NCBI GenBank assembly: GCA_029861845.1
Contig: JAOTYM010000039.1
Location: 1 to 34,791 of the forward strand
Length of the DNA stretch: 34,791 bases
Reading direction: 5' to 3'
DNA from: Gammaproteobacteria bacterium
Lineage (GTDB): Bacteria; Pseudomonadota; Gammaproteobacteria; Acidiferrobacterales; SPGG2
Positions 1 to 7,985 of this stretch are shown in pieces. Position numbers and translations under genes: made by a program. Position 1 is the stretch's first letter. Every line of letters starts with the position of its first letter. Under the pieces are notes generated by a model. It ran no database searches, had not been told where the DNA came from, and saw only the letters and a list, made by a program, of their open reading frames with translations.

Positions 1-3000
1 TCGAACCCAGTGGGTATGGCCCTGCAACACCTGCAGCGCCTGCCCACTTGCTAGATCCCACACCCGCGCCGTCTTGTCGCCGGAGGCGGTGGCGATACGG
101 GTACCGTCGGGCGAGAACGCCACCGATCGAACCCAGTCGGCGTGGCCTCGCAACACCTGCAGGGGCTGCCCGCTTGTTATATTCCATACCCGCGCCGTCT
201 TGTCGCCGGAGGCGGTGGCGATACGGGTACCGTCGGGCGAGAACGCCACCGACCCAACCCAGTCGGTATGGCCTTGCAACACCTGCAGCGCCTGCCCACT
301 TGCTAGATCCCACACCCGCGCCGTCTTATCGCCGGAGGCGGTGGCGATACGGGTGCCGTCGGGCGAGAACGCCACCGACCGCACCGAATCGGTATGGCCT
401 TGCAACACCTGCAGCGTCTGCCCGCTTGCTAGATCCCATACCCGCGCCGTCTTATCGCCGGAGGCGGTGGCGATACGGGTACCGTCGGGCGAGAACGCGA
501 GCGATCGAACCCAGTGGGTATGACCCTGCAACACCTGCAGCGCCTGCCCACTTGCTAGATCCCACACCCGCGCCGTCTTGTCGCCGGAGGCGGTGGCGAG
601 GCGGGTGCCGTCGGGCGAGAACGCCACCGACCGAATCGGCCTAGTGTGGCCTTGCAACACCTGCAGCGCCTGCCCGCTCAGCGCATCCCACACCCGTGCC
701 GTCTTGTCATCTGAGGCGGTAGCGATACGGGTGCCGTCCGGCGAGAACGCGAGCGACCGAACCCAGTGGGTGTGGCCTTGCAACACCTGCAGCGCCTGCC
801 CGCTCAGCGCATCCCATACCCGCACCGTCTTGTCGGCGGAAGCGGTGGCGAGGCGGGTGCCGTCCGGCGAGAACGCGACCGACCGAACCCAGTCGGTATG
901 GCCCTGCAACACCTGCAACGCCTGCCCACTTGCCACATCCCACACCCGCACCGTCTTGTCGCCGGAGGCGGTGGCGATGCGGGCGCCGTCCGGCGAGAAG
1001 GCGGCCGACCGAAGCACATCGGTGTGGCCTTGCAACACATGCAGCGCCTGACCGCTCAGCGCATCCCACACCCGCGCCGTGTTATCACTTGAGCCGGTGA
1101 CAATGCGGGTGCCGTCGGGCGAGAACGCCACCGACCGCACCGAATCGGTGTGGCCTTGCAACACATGCAGCGCCTGCCCGCTCAGCGCATCCCACACCCG
1201 CACCGTCTTGTCATCTGAGGCAGTGGCGAGGCGGGTGCCGTCCGGCGAGAACGCGACCGACCAAACCAAACCGCTGTGGCCGCTAAGACTATTACTCAAA
1301 GGGCGCACATAGGTCCCCCATAGTGCTGTTTTCCCAAGAAAGGTAGGCTGAACATTGACACTGGCTTCGGCGAGACGAAAACTGAGAGAGGCGTCGCGTG
1401 TTAGCGCTAAGGTCGCGAAGGCGCCCAATTCGCGGGCACGCGACATCTTTTCGGCTTCTTGCGCATTCTCCTTTGCGATGTTAGCGCTATAGCCGAACCA
1501 ACCGGCGACAACCGCCAGCACGGCAAGTAAGACTACCGCCCCCTTTTCAACGAGGCTTCGCGTTCTGGCTCTCGCCCGACTCGCGCCAATAAACGCGCGC
1601 TCTTGTTCAGATAACCATGACGGGTGTTCATCGATGAGGGGGATGGCGTCAGCCAAACGGTTGCCCGTTAACAGCTCATCTGACTTCTTGGTGGTTACCG
1701 TCGCCCAGCGTTTGGCCGCTACGATCAATCCGTCGTGAACACGCTTCAGCTGTGGTGATGCCTGCAACCACCCTTGATAACGGGGCCACTGCGAGACGAG
1801 GGCTTCATGCGAGAGCTCAGCCGTCGCGGCTCTCGGCTGACCGTCTGGCCCAGTCGGTGATTGATCTTCTAATTCGGTGGTATCGCCGGATCCCTGCTGT
1901 TCGACGTCACCCGCGGCTCGCGCCGGAGAAGAAACACCACCTATATGTATGAGTCGGCCGTAGTCTTCCCTGGCAAGCTTTTGCAGCACGCGCCACGTAT
2001 CGTCCCAGAACTCGTCCCGGGTCGCCACCCGGCGCGTGGTGCCACCGGTCTCGCCCAAGCGAACGAGGCGAACGAGACTCGCCTCCGCAAGCGCCTGCTC
2101 GACGTCATCGAGTTTGCCGAAGACCTCGTCTGCCACATTGGCGAGCGCCCCGGCCGTACCACCAAGGCTCATATAGGCTTTAAGCATATCGCCGCCGTAC
2201 TCACCACGACGGCGCCAGCTCTCGGTCAACGCCATCTCAAGCAGCGCGAGTTCCCCCGGCTGGTCGCCCACGTCGGCCAGCACCTGGTCTACAAACACGC
2301 CGGTGTCGCCAACATCGGTGAGCGCCAGTGGCTGTTCAATGCAACTTCTTAACTGCTCATCCGACATGCGACGGACCGAAAACTTGGCACCGCGCTCTCT
2401 GTCTTCGAGCCAGGCGTAGAGCTCCGAACAGTCGTGGCAGAGGTTGTAGTAATCACGCCGCATCGTCAGCACGATACGAAACTCGGCGGGACTATCGTGT
2501 TTGGCCAAATACAAGAGCGTCTCCAGGTATGGGGCACGGAAGGTCGTGTCGCTCAGGGTCAATAGCTCTTCGAACTGGTCGACGACAACCAGAATCTTGG
2601 CGCCTTCTGGGGCACCGTCGCGGAGTGCGTCTGCGACTTCTTGGGGTTCTCGGTCGCGCACCATTTTTCTCAGCGCGCGAAGATCGTCCTGACTGCGACC
2701 GATAGTTCGAGCCCGCGCCGCGACACTGTCGGCCAGCGAATCGAAGGGATTACTCCGCGGTCGGGTTTCCACCACATGCCACACGCTGGCGTCCATACGC
2801 GGTTCGCGCTGGTCGGCAAACGCACCGCCGCGATATCGCGGGACCAGGCCCGCCTTGACCAGCGAGGACTTCCCCGAGCCGCTGTCCCCTACCGCCATCA
2901 ACAGTCGCGACCGTTTGAGTCGCTCGACGAGTTTATCGGCATCTTCGTCTCGCCCGAAGAACAGATGGGTATCCTTCTCTTCAAAGGCGCGAAGCCCCAA

Positions 3001-3486
3001 GAAGGGCTCGTCGACGAGTTGGACGGGGGTGTGACGGTCCTGTCCGATGACCGCCCGAATCAGCTTGGCGAACTCGTCGGTATTATTCTCGACGTCGATA
3101 ATACCTTGGTACTGGCGCGCAAAGGCCGGCAACGCCTCGCTGCCACGGCATTGTTGGCTGAGAATCGGAATGAACGGGTAGTCAGGGTCACTTCGCGCGC
3201 GGGACAACGCCACTCGCACCTCGCTGTCCACCCAGTTGATAATGCCCCGACTACCCACATAGACGGCAAAGGCGGTGGAGTCTCGTTCGAGAGCGTGTTC
3301 AAGTTGCCCTTGCCAGCCCTGACCCGGCTCAAGGTCCTTTTTGTCGAACCACACCTTCAGCCCACGCGCCTGCGCTTCGGGCGTGCTCTCGATACGTTCA
3401 GCCAGCGCCTGGGCTGCTTCCGTGTCCGCGCCCGCGTGACTCAGAAAGAGTAAATGGGAACTACGACCGCTCTGTGGATTCTCCAT
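1..3486 (-). CDS. TIR-STAND(NTPase)-WD40 protein, 3' end beyond the window
   Basis: The frame is open from ATG 3486 to the left edge, at least 1162 residues. Residues 10-140 form a TIR domain (HLLFLSHAGAD at 11-21; candidate catalytic Glu89 in WVDSEVRVAL). Residues about 160-560 form a STAND NTPase of the nSTAND1 type, entered by FLGLRAFEEKD and FFGRDED, with Walker A GDSGSGKSSL near 200-209 and Walker B ILVVVDQFEEL near 295-305. One hydrophobic segment lies near 648-664. From about 732 run WD40 repeats of 42 residues (SVAFSPDGTRIATASGDKTA, then RVWD). By family knowledge, TIR domains in such proteins cleave or cyclise NAD+, the STAND module oligomerises on a trigger, and WD40 senses ligand, often in antiviral defence; that role is inferred here. 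ATG 3486 is the only in-frame start after TGA 3519-3517, with a weak TGGAG upstream. Confidence 0.93.
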   Translation of the reverse strand, partial: MENPQSGRSSHLLFLSHAGADTEAAQALAERIESTPEAQARGLKVWFDKKDLEPGQGWQGQLEHALERDSTAFAVYVGSRGIINWVDSEVRVALSRARSDPDYPFIPILSQQCRGSEALPAFARQYQGIIDVENNTDEFAKLIRAVIGQDRHTPVQLVDEPFLGLRAFEEKDTHLFFGRDEDADKLVERLKRSRLLMAVGDSGSGKSSLVKAGLVPRYRGGAFADQREPRMDASVWHVVETRPRSNPFDSLADSVAARARTIGRSQDDLRALRKMVRDREPQEVADALRDGAPEGAKILVVVDQFEELLTLSDTTFRAPYLETLLYLAKHDSPAEFRIVLTMRRDYYNLCHDCSELYAWLEDRERGAKFSVRRMSDEQLRSCIEQPLALTDVGDTGVFVDQVLADVGDQPGELALLEMALTESWRRRGEYGGDMLKAYMSLGGTAGALANVADEVFGKLDDVEQALAEASLVRLVRLGETGGTTRRVATRDEFWDDTWRVLQKLAREDYGRLIHIGGVSSPARAAGDVEQQGSGDTTELEDQSPTGPDGQPRAATAELSHEALVSQWPRYQGWLQASPQLKRVHDGLIVAAKRWATVTTKKSDELLTGNRLADAIPLIDEHPSWLSEQERAFIGASRARARTRSLVEKGAVVLLAVLAVVAGWFGYSANIAKENAQEAEKMSRARELGAFATLALTRDASLSFRLAEASVNVQPTFLGKTALWGTYVRPLSNSLSGHSGLVWSVAFSPDGTRLATASDDKTVRVWDALSGQALHVLQGHTDSVRSVAFSPDGTRIVTGSSDNTARVWDALSGQALHVLQGHTDVLRSAAFSPDGARIATASGDKTVRVWDVASGQALQVLQGHTDWVRSVAFSPDGTRLATASADKTVRVWDALSGQALQVLQGHTHWVRSLAFSPDGTRIATASDDKTARVWDALSGQALQVLQGHTRPIRSVAFSPDGTRLATASGDKTARVWDLASGQALQVLQGHTHWVRSLAFSPDGTRIATASGDKTARVWDLASGQTLQVLQGHTDSVRSVAFSPDGTRIATASGDKTARVWDLASGQALQVLQGHTDWVGSVAFSPDGTRIATASGDKTARVWNITSGQPLQVLRGHADWVRSVAFSPDGTRIATASGDKTARVWDLASGQALQVLQGHTHWVR
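21..1280 (-). repeat. Ten 126-bp tandem WD40-coding repeats
   Basis: The block beginning CYTGCAACAC (plus strand) recurs at 21, 147, 273, 399, 525, 651, 777, 903, 1029 and 1155, exactly 126 bp (42 codons) apart. Units are nearly identical at DNA level, including silent positions. Differences concentrate at a few codons, such as HTDW/HTHW/HTRP and DLASG/DALSG. The array continues out of the left edge. The unit at about 1281 is diverged and marks the edge of the array. Confidence 0.95.
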
Positions 3487-3520
3487 ATCGATGGCTCCAG
3501 TCGATAAGGGCGCGTCTCAT
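3461..3520 (-). CDS. Possible 19-residue leader peptide overlapping the TIR-STAND start
   Basis: A perfect AAGGAGG (plus 3528-3534) sits 7 nt before ATG 3520. That ATG opens MRRALIDWSHRYGESTERS and stops at TAG 3463-3461, 26 nt inside the TIR-STAND gene in another frame. The best ribosome site of the region therefore serves this short frame, not the long protein. It could couple or limit translation of the effector. An upstream sequence error shifting the long frame is the main alternative. Confidence 0.4.
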   Translation of the reverse strand: MRRALIDWSHRYGESTERS

Positions 3521-3783
3521 AACCCAACCTCCTTGTGGCATTCTGAGCCTTCCCTATCGCGGGTAACCTAACGCCGTTAACAGCGAAATACAACGTATAA
3601 ACGACAATAAACGACGTGAATATTACCGTGATTGATCGTCTTAAATTGGTCTACCATCGATGCCAACGCAGACAGGAAAGGCCTAACCCACTTTGTTAGT
3701 TTGCGCCGACATTCTGGATATGTATTATCGTTAGTGTTCTCGCCCGAGACGGCGGGTGCCGACCGGCGTCGCGTCGAAAAGGG

Positions 3784-4013
3784 ATGAGCGACATTCTTAT
3801 CAGCAATGCGAGTGAGAACCGCCCACGGGTCAAGGTCCTTGCGGATGCACTGCAGACCCAAGGATGGTCCGGGTGGTGGGATCGCACCATCCCCACGGGA
3901 AAAAATACCACCGAGTTATCGAACAAGCGTTGGCCGAGGCGCGGTGTGTTATCGTCACCTGGTCGCACGAATGGGTGAGGTCGGAATGGGTGCGAGCCGA
4001 GGCGTATACTTAG
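3784..4013 (+). pseudogene. Frameshifted TIR-domain remnant
   Basis: ATG 3784 opens MSDILISNASENRPRVKVLA and continues through QGWSGWWDRTIPTGKN, closely matching the start of the TIR protein at 4079 (MTDIFISYARQDQHRAKTLA, GWVVWWD). At the A-run near 3900-3906 the frame shifts. The next frame continues the fold as YHRVIEQALAEARCVIVTWS, then WVRSEWVRAEAYT and TAG 4011-4013. Even with the shift repaired, only the first 75 or so residues of a TIR domain remain. I read it as the decayed 5' part of a duplicated TIR gene. A programmed shift is unlikely because the repaired frame also stops early. Confidence 0.82.
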
Positions 4014-4078
4014 ATACCGCGACACTAAAAAAGACAAACACCAGCGGGTGCCCACAACGCGTCGTGGCCAAGCAGGAA

Positions 4079-5032
4079 ATGACCGATATCTTCATCAGTT
4101 ACGCGAGACAAGACCAACACCGAGCCAAAACGCTAGCTGAAGCGCTTTCGGCCAAAGGGTGGGTCGTGTGGTGGGACCCACAACTTCAGGCCGGAGAGCA
4201 TTTCGACGACGTTATCGAGCAAGCGCTCGCGGACGCAAAGTGCGTGATCGTTATTTGGTCGGAGCATTCAATACAGTCGAGATACGTCAAAGACGAAGCG
4301 AGCTATGCGCTGAACAGGAACAAACTGCTGCCCATCGCTATCGACAAGGTGGAGCTCCCGTTCCGATTTGAAGGGCTTCATACGGAACAGCTCCTCGATT
4401 GGCGTGGTTCAAAAGCGCCGCCGGCTTTCCAAAAGCTGGTGGCCGACATCGCCACCCGTCTCGGTCCTCCCCCAATAAAGGCCGAGGCAACACGAAAGAC
4501 TAAGGAGATCGAGCGCCGGCAGGCCGAGGCAAAGGCCATCTTCGCAAGACTATCGGTAGGTCTTACTGGCTACCTTAACCGGGCCAATGATGTTTATGCG
4601 GCCTTCTGTGACCAGGCGATGACCATCCTCACGCAACAGCAAGCGTTAGAGGGCATTCTCAAGGCGACGGACGTCTACAACACCGAAACCCAAAAGCTCT
4701 TGCCGGAGTTGGTGGGTTTAGAGTTGGACGTCGAGAAAGCGTGGGGAGTTGAGGTCGCGCGTAAGTTCGCCGATGTACATCGGGCGCTGCGTCGCTGCAA
4801 CGGCGAAAACGTCAAGGACCTGAATGTAGTGCGGGAGCTGTTGAATCCGCTGTTTGCATCCCCGCATGACCAGCCCGACGCGGTCGAGCGTGCCGAGAAG
4901 ATGCGCGCAGAAAAGGTTGAGAATCTCGGTCGTGCGCTGAATAACCTTGAGGACCAAGTGACCCGATTCCTCGCTGACCTGAGACAATTACGAGAAAAAC
5001 CTATGTATAATAACGCTTCGGAAAAAGGTTGA
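4079..5032 (+). CDS. TIR-domain protein with helical C-terminal region
   Basis: 317 residues from ATG 4079, preceded closely by AGCAGGA; GTG 4064 in frame is an alternative start. Residues 1-140 are a TIR domain: MTDIFISYARQD, GWVVWWD, DVIEQALADAKCVIVIWS and SRYVKDEASYAL, with Glu73 at the position of the TIR NADase glutamate. Residues about 145-317 are charged and helix-forming (RKTKEIERRQAEAKAIFARL, later DQPDAVERAEKMRAEKVENL) with no recognised domain; they may be a coiled-coil sensor or assembly region. There is no signal peptide or membrane segment. It lies just after the TIR remnant and 43 nt before the lipoprotein gene. A role as a cytoplasmic NAD-consuming effector is an inference from family and setting. 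Confidence 0.88.
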   Translation: MTDIFISYARQDQHRAKTLAEALSAKGWVVWWDPQLQAGEHFDDVIEQALADAKCVIVIWSEHSIQSRYVKDEASYALNRNKLLPIAIDKVELPFRFEGLHTEQLLDWRGSKAPPAFQKLVADIATRLGPPPIKAEATRKTKEIERRQAEAKAIFARLSVGLTGYLNRANDVYAAFCDQAMTILTQQQALEGILKATDVYNTETQKLLPELVGLELDVEKAWGVEVARKFADVHRALRRCNGENVKDLNVVRELLNPLFASPHDQPDAVERAEKMRAEKVENLGRALNNLEDQVTRFLADLRQLREKPMYNNASEKG

Positions 5033-5075
5033 TTCAGTAGACGAACGCGCCAAACAGCGTTCAAGGAGGGATGCG

Positions 5076-5825
5076 GTGGCAATACGAAGACTTTCTCTCG
5101 TGTGGGTCTCCGCGCTAGCGCTGCTTCTAAGTGGTTGTGGTGGTGGTGGTGGTGGTGTTGGTGGCCTTATCCAACTCGCGTCGTACATACCCCCGATCGT
5201 TGGCGACTGGGTAGATGTGAACGACGTGGACTGTGCATTCAACTTTGTCCCCTCAGGTGGCGATCAGCCCTTATTCGAATTTACGGGTACATTTAAGGCG
5301 GAGACCGAGGATCTTAACAGCGCGGGCAACCTCATAGAGTTTCAAGGCACGTACAACGAGCGTCAGATTACGCTTACAGCCCCCCCTCCCCCGGCGACAG
5401 ACGCGGATACCTGCGTAGGGCTGTTTCCAGCCGGCGCCCAGTTGGAAGGTCAGGTTTCAGGACTGGAACAGATCGTTTTCGATACTTTTATTTTGACGAA
5501 AGACTTCAACAATCCCGACTCCCCTGATTTCACGACCGGGGTATGGGTCAACCAGGCCGATTCGAGCCACACGTTCGTTTTCACCGACAACGGGCAGCTT
5601 GGCGGCTGCGAAGTCCTTGGTGGGAGCGAGGGCGTCGTTGAGATTGTCTTCGTGGCTGGCACCAACGACAAACGATTTACCTTGACGGTACAGCGTAACG
5701 GCAACTTAGTGACGTTTGATGGCGAATTCGTGGCCGTCTCCACGATTGACTTGAGCCCGCTAGGTGCCCCTACTATCACGCTGCAGCGAGAAAACATGCA
5801 GGGTAGCTGCTCCCCAAATCCTTAA
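5076..5825 (+). CDS. Glycine-rich lipoprotein, function unknown
   Basis: 249 residues from GTG 5076. AAGGAGGG (5063-5070) is well spaced for this GTG and not for the out-of-frame ATG 5071. The N-terminus has basic residues, a hydrophobic stretch and the lipobox LLSGC with Cys21, followed by a run of Gly that acts as a flexible linker. The rest reads as beta-rich extracytoplasmic sequence with several Cys (DVDCAFNF, DADTCVGLF, GGCEVLG, GSCSPNP) that could form disulfides. No catalytic motif was recognised. It follows the TIR gene by 43 nt on the same strand, so they may be co-transcribed, but nothing shows a joint function. Confidence 0.85.
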   Translation: MAIRRLSLVWVSALALLLSGCGGGGGGVGGLIQLASYIPPIVGDWVDVNDVDCAFNFVPSGGDQPLFEFTGTFKAETEDLNSAGNLIEFQGTYNERQITLTAPPPPATDADTCVGLFPAGAQLEGQVSGLEQIVFDTFILTKDFNNPDSPDFTTGVWVNQADSSHTFVFTDNGQLGGCEVLGGSEGVVEIVFVAGTNDKRFTLTVQRNGNLVTFDGEFVAVSTIDLSPLGAPTITLQRENMQGSCSPNP

Positions 5826-6180
5826 CCAGCACCAAACTGGGAAAGAGCTTACGCTATCGGCTAAGCCCTTATCTTCATGATGTGGCCGGCTACGACCCGA
5901 GGAACCGGAGATCACAATAACCCGCCGGATACGCTCAAATGGGAATCCGAAAAAGGCGAACACGGCCTAGTAAGAACCAAGAGATGGCTAAATTTGGTGA
6001 GAGGCCGAGTTCAGCCAGGTACCGTCATTCAATGTGGTGGAACATAAAGTCCGCTTTCCGATCAAAAAGCGGGCGTTCGCCCAACGCGCCTCATACCACC
6101 GGTTTTGACCCGATGCCAACATGCACCACAGCGTTGAGACTCTGATTACTTCCGAACACCGTCGAAAGGAGATGACAGCT
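5826..6180 (+). other. Intergenic region before the TIR-membrane gene
   Basis: No convincing gene. A hairpin with 7-bp arms CCGCTTT (6051-6057) and AAAGCGG (6066-6072) has no T-run. AAGGAG at 6166-6171 is the ribosome site of the next gene. The 68-codon frame at 5939-6145 has no ribosome site and low-complexity basic content, and was not accepted. Confidence 0.5.
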
Positions 6181-7086
6181 ATGGTCTTCCCTTGGAAGAA
6201 GTCACACAGTGAGAAGATCTTCATCAACTATCGCCGTGATGATGCGGGCGGATTCGCGGGCCGGCTGTCGGATACCCTCGCCAACTACTTCGGACGCGAT
6301 CGAGTCTTTCGGGACGTCACTGACATCGACTACGGCCACGACTTCGAGCAGGTGATCGATCAAAAGCTATCAGAGTCGGGCGCTGTCGTGGTGCTCATCG
6401 GCGACAAGTGGTCCTCGGTCACCAACGAGGAAGGGCAGCGACGTCTGGACGACCCCGCCGATTACGTCAGCCGTGAAATCTCGGCCGCCCTGCAAAGCGC
6501 CGTCCCGGTCGTTCCGGTGCTGATCGGCGACGCCAACATGCCCCGACAGGACGAGCTGCCGGAGAAGCTGGGCGCGCTCACCCGGCGCAACGCCATGACG
6601 ATAACAGACGAGCGTTGGGACTTCGACGTGACCCGCCTGGCGAAGGTGCTGGCGATCGACGTGCCCGGTTCAGTGGCGCAAAGACAGCTCGACGTCCTGA
6701 AATCACTGGCCCTGCTCCTACTGTTCGCATCCGGTACGTTCGCAACAGTCGTCTTTTGCGCAGCCGTGAAAGGATGGGCGCCGCCCGGAATCGGACTCAG
6801 GGAGGCCGGATTTACCCCGCTCGCGTCTGCGGTTCCCTTTATCGCGATCCTCCTGGCGGGTACGCTGGCGCTTGTTGCTGCGCCCTCAATGGAGGAGTCG
6901 AAGCGGAAGTTCGCCTGGGCCGCCACCTCTCTGGCGTACTTGGGGACACTAGCGTCGTTCATCTATTACGGAACGAAAAACGTGGAGATGCCGTCGTGGA
7001 GTCTGGTGGTCAATTTCGGAGCGTCCACGATCATCATCATGGGGGTGCTCGTCCTAATGACTCTGGCCGCCTTCAAGGCGAAATAG
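6181..7086 (+). CDS. TIR-domain protein with four membrane segments
   Basis: 301 residues. ATG 6181 is chosen because AAGGAG (6166-6171) lies 9 nt upstream; in-frame ATG 6172 directly abuts the AAGGAG. Residues 11-130 are a TIR domain: KIFINYRRDDAGGFAGRLSD, RVFRDVTDIDYG, VVVLIGDKW and DYVSREISAAL, where Glu99 matches the TIR catalytic glutamate. About 45 polar residues lead to four hydrophobic segments at about 180-205, 218-240, 247-268 and 276-298. This places the TIR domain in the cytoplasm on an inner-membrane anchor. The TIR type (NYRRDD) differs from the 4079 protein, so this is not a recent tandem copy. Membrane TIR proteins are known as defence or signalling effectors; the role here is inferred. 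Confidence 0.88.
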   Translation: MVFPWKKSHSEKIFINYRRDDAGGFAGRLSDTLANYFGRDRVFRDVTDIDYGHDFEQVIDQKLSESGAVVVLIGDKWSSVTNEEGQRRLDDPADYVSREISAALQSAVPVVPVLIGDANMPRQDELPEKLGALTRRNAMTITDERWDFDVTRLAKVLAIDVPGSVAQRQLDVLKSLALLLLFASGTFATVVFCAAVKGWAPPGIGLREAGFTPLASAVPFIAILLAGTLALVAAPSMEESKRKFAWAATSLAYLGTLASFIYYGTKNVEMPSWSLVVNFGASTIIIMGVLVLMTLAAFKAK

Positions 7087-7150
7087 GTGGGGGGCGCAAA
7101 AACCTCATCCGCTGACCTGGGCAGCAGCTGAGCGTGGTATGGGAACTATG

Positions 7151-7327
7151 TTAGTCAACCTCGATAGGCAGAAGATCTTCAAAATCTTGGAGCGTCCAGA
7201 AATCGGGAGGCTCGGGAATCTCCTCTAGTGCATGGTCATCGCGAACTTCGGGACTATGATCGTCACTGAACGTTTTGTCGTCACCCTCGCTCCACTCTCG
7301 ATCAGTGTGATTGGGGATCGGATACAT
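7151..7327 (-). CDS. Small acidic protein, unknown
   Basis: 58 residues from ATG 7327: MYPIPNHTDREWSEGDDKTF, then an Asp/Glu-rich stretch ending FEDLLPIEVD and TAA 7153-7151. GGGAGG, at the very end of the upstream gene, lies 8 nt before the ATG, and the upstream TGA is 3 nt from it, so translation is probably coupled. It has no signal peptide or membrane segment. The acidic character and overlap with a small basic partner resemble an adaptor or antitoxin pair, but there is no family match. Confidence 0.6.
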   Translation of the reverse strand: MYPIPNHTDREWSEGDDKTFSDDHSPEVRDDHALEEIPEPPDFWTLQDFEDLLPIEVD

Positions 7328-7330
7328 GGC

Positions 7331-7549
7331 TCACACCTCCCAACTGTAACCACGATGGTTAACGTAGTAGCCCTCTCCTTCGCGGAGTAGAGGCGTACCC
7401 ACACGAATGTTGGCGTCAAGTGTCACACTCGCCCACACTTCGTCGGGATTAAAGCTTGGATTTAGTCGTTTTCGCTTCGTGACTTCCCAATCGATTGCAG
7501 CCACCGCCAATTGGCAAGCTCGCGATAGTGTCGGACTTATCTGACTCAT
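7331..7549 (-). CDS. Small 72-residue protein, unknown
   Basis: Starts MSQISPTLSRACQLAVAAID and ends in an aromatic-rich tail EGEGYYVNHRGYSWEV. A perfect AAGGAGG (plus 7557-7563) lies 7 nt before ATG 7549, which is strong evidence for a real gene and for this start rather than the longer frame from 7609. It forms an operon with the 58-residue gene downstream. A Crp-type palindrome and -10-like element (7694-7734, minus strand) lie 150 nt upstream. No family was recognised; possibilities are a toxin/antitoxin pair, a peptide precursor or a regulatory micro-protein. Confidence 0.65.
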   Translation of the reverse strand: MSQISPTLSRACQLAVAAIDWEVTKRKRLNPSFNPDEVWASVTLDANIRVGTPLLREGEGYYVNHRGYSWEV

Positions 7550-7693
7550 GGCTTGACCTCCTTGTTTGAACCCCCCATTGAGTCGTTGCTGATGGGGGTA
7601 CGACCTCATACGACAGATTGCGTCTTAGGGCGTCTTTGGCGTCGGCTATATGCCCTGCGCCCAGAAGAAACCATACTGGGATAGGGTGGTAAG

Positions 7694-7734
7694 AACTGTA
7701 AAGGTTTGCATTAACACCGTGTGAAATATTCACA
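7694..7734 (-). promoter_or_regulatory. Crp-type operator with -10-like element
   Basis: TGTGAAATATTCACA at 7720-7734, extended to GTGTGAA/TTCACAC arms at 7719-7735. Read on the minus strand, TACAGT (7700-7695) follows after 19 nt, close to the spacing of the sites at 15.6, 22.8 and 25.7 kb. It would drive the two small genes at 7549-7151. It could also act on the SEL1 gene starting at 7986 on the other strand. The half-site TGTGA fits the Arg-Glu-Arg recognition residues of the two Crp paralogues in the window. Confidence 0.65.
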
Positions 7735-7985
7735 CAGCAACCCCACCGACCTCGGGTACTAGCAAACTTCGCGAATGCGCCTCTGAATATAAGCGGCTTT
7801 GCAGTGTCGAGGACAGTACCCTCATCAAGCCTGAATCGTTAATTTGCCACAACTTGTCACCGGCACAATTCACAGAATGTTTTCGCCTACTCGGGTTAGG
7901 GTAGTTCCCGAATATGTGAACGTTAGTTCTTAAAAAAAGGAATTGAGCCATTGCCATATCGGCGTTAACGCCAAGTGAGGCCACC
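7735..7985 (+). other. Upstream region of the SEL1 gene
   Basis: No gene seen. The operator at 7719-7735 bounds it on the left. The 137-codon minus-strand frame over 7730-8143 starts inside the SEL1 gene and has no ribosome site. No clear sigma-70 promoter for the 7986 gene was found. Confidence 0.4.

Noticed and set aside
21-1280. CRISPR-like regular repeats
   Set aside because: The 126-bp units have no unique spacers and code for 42-residue WD40 blades.
48-1312. Plus-strand frames of 66-198 codons across the repeat array
   Set aside because: They are antisense shadows of the WD40 repeats; the minus frame gives perfect WD40 sequence without stops.
1945-3453. Plus-strand frames of 125-270 codons
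   Set aside because: They oppose the TIR-STAND coding frame, which carries TIR, Walker A and Walker B motifs; the plus products show no domain.
5939-6145. 68-codon plus frame
   Set aside because: No ribosome site; basic, low-information product; ends before the TIR gene's own signals.
7861-7880. TTCACA near 7873 as another Crp site
   Set aside because: Only one half-site; no TGTGA partner at the 15-bp spacing.
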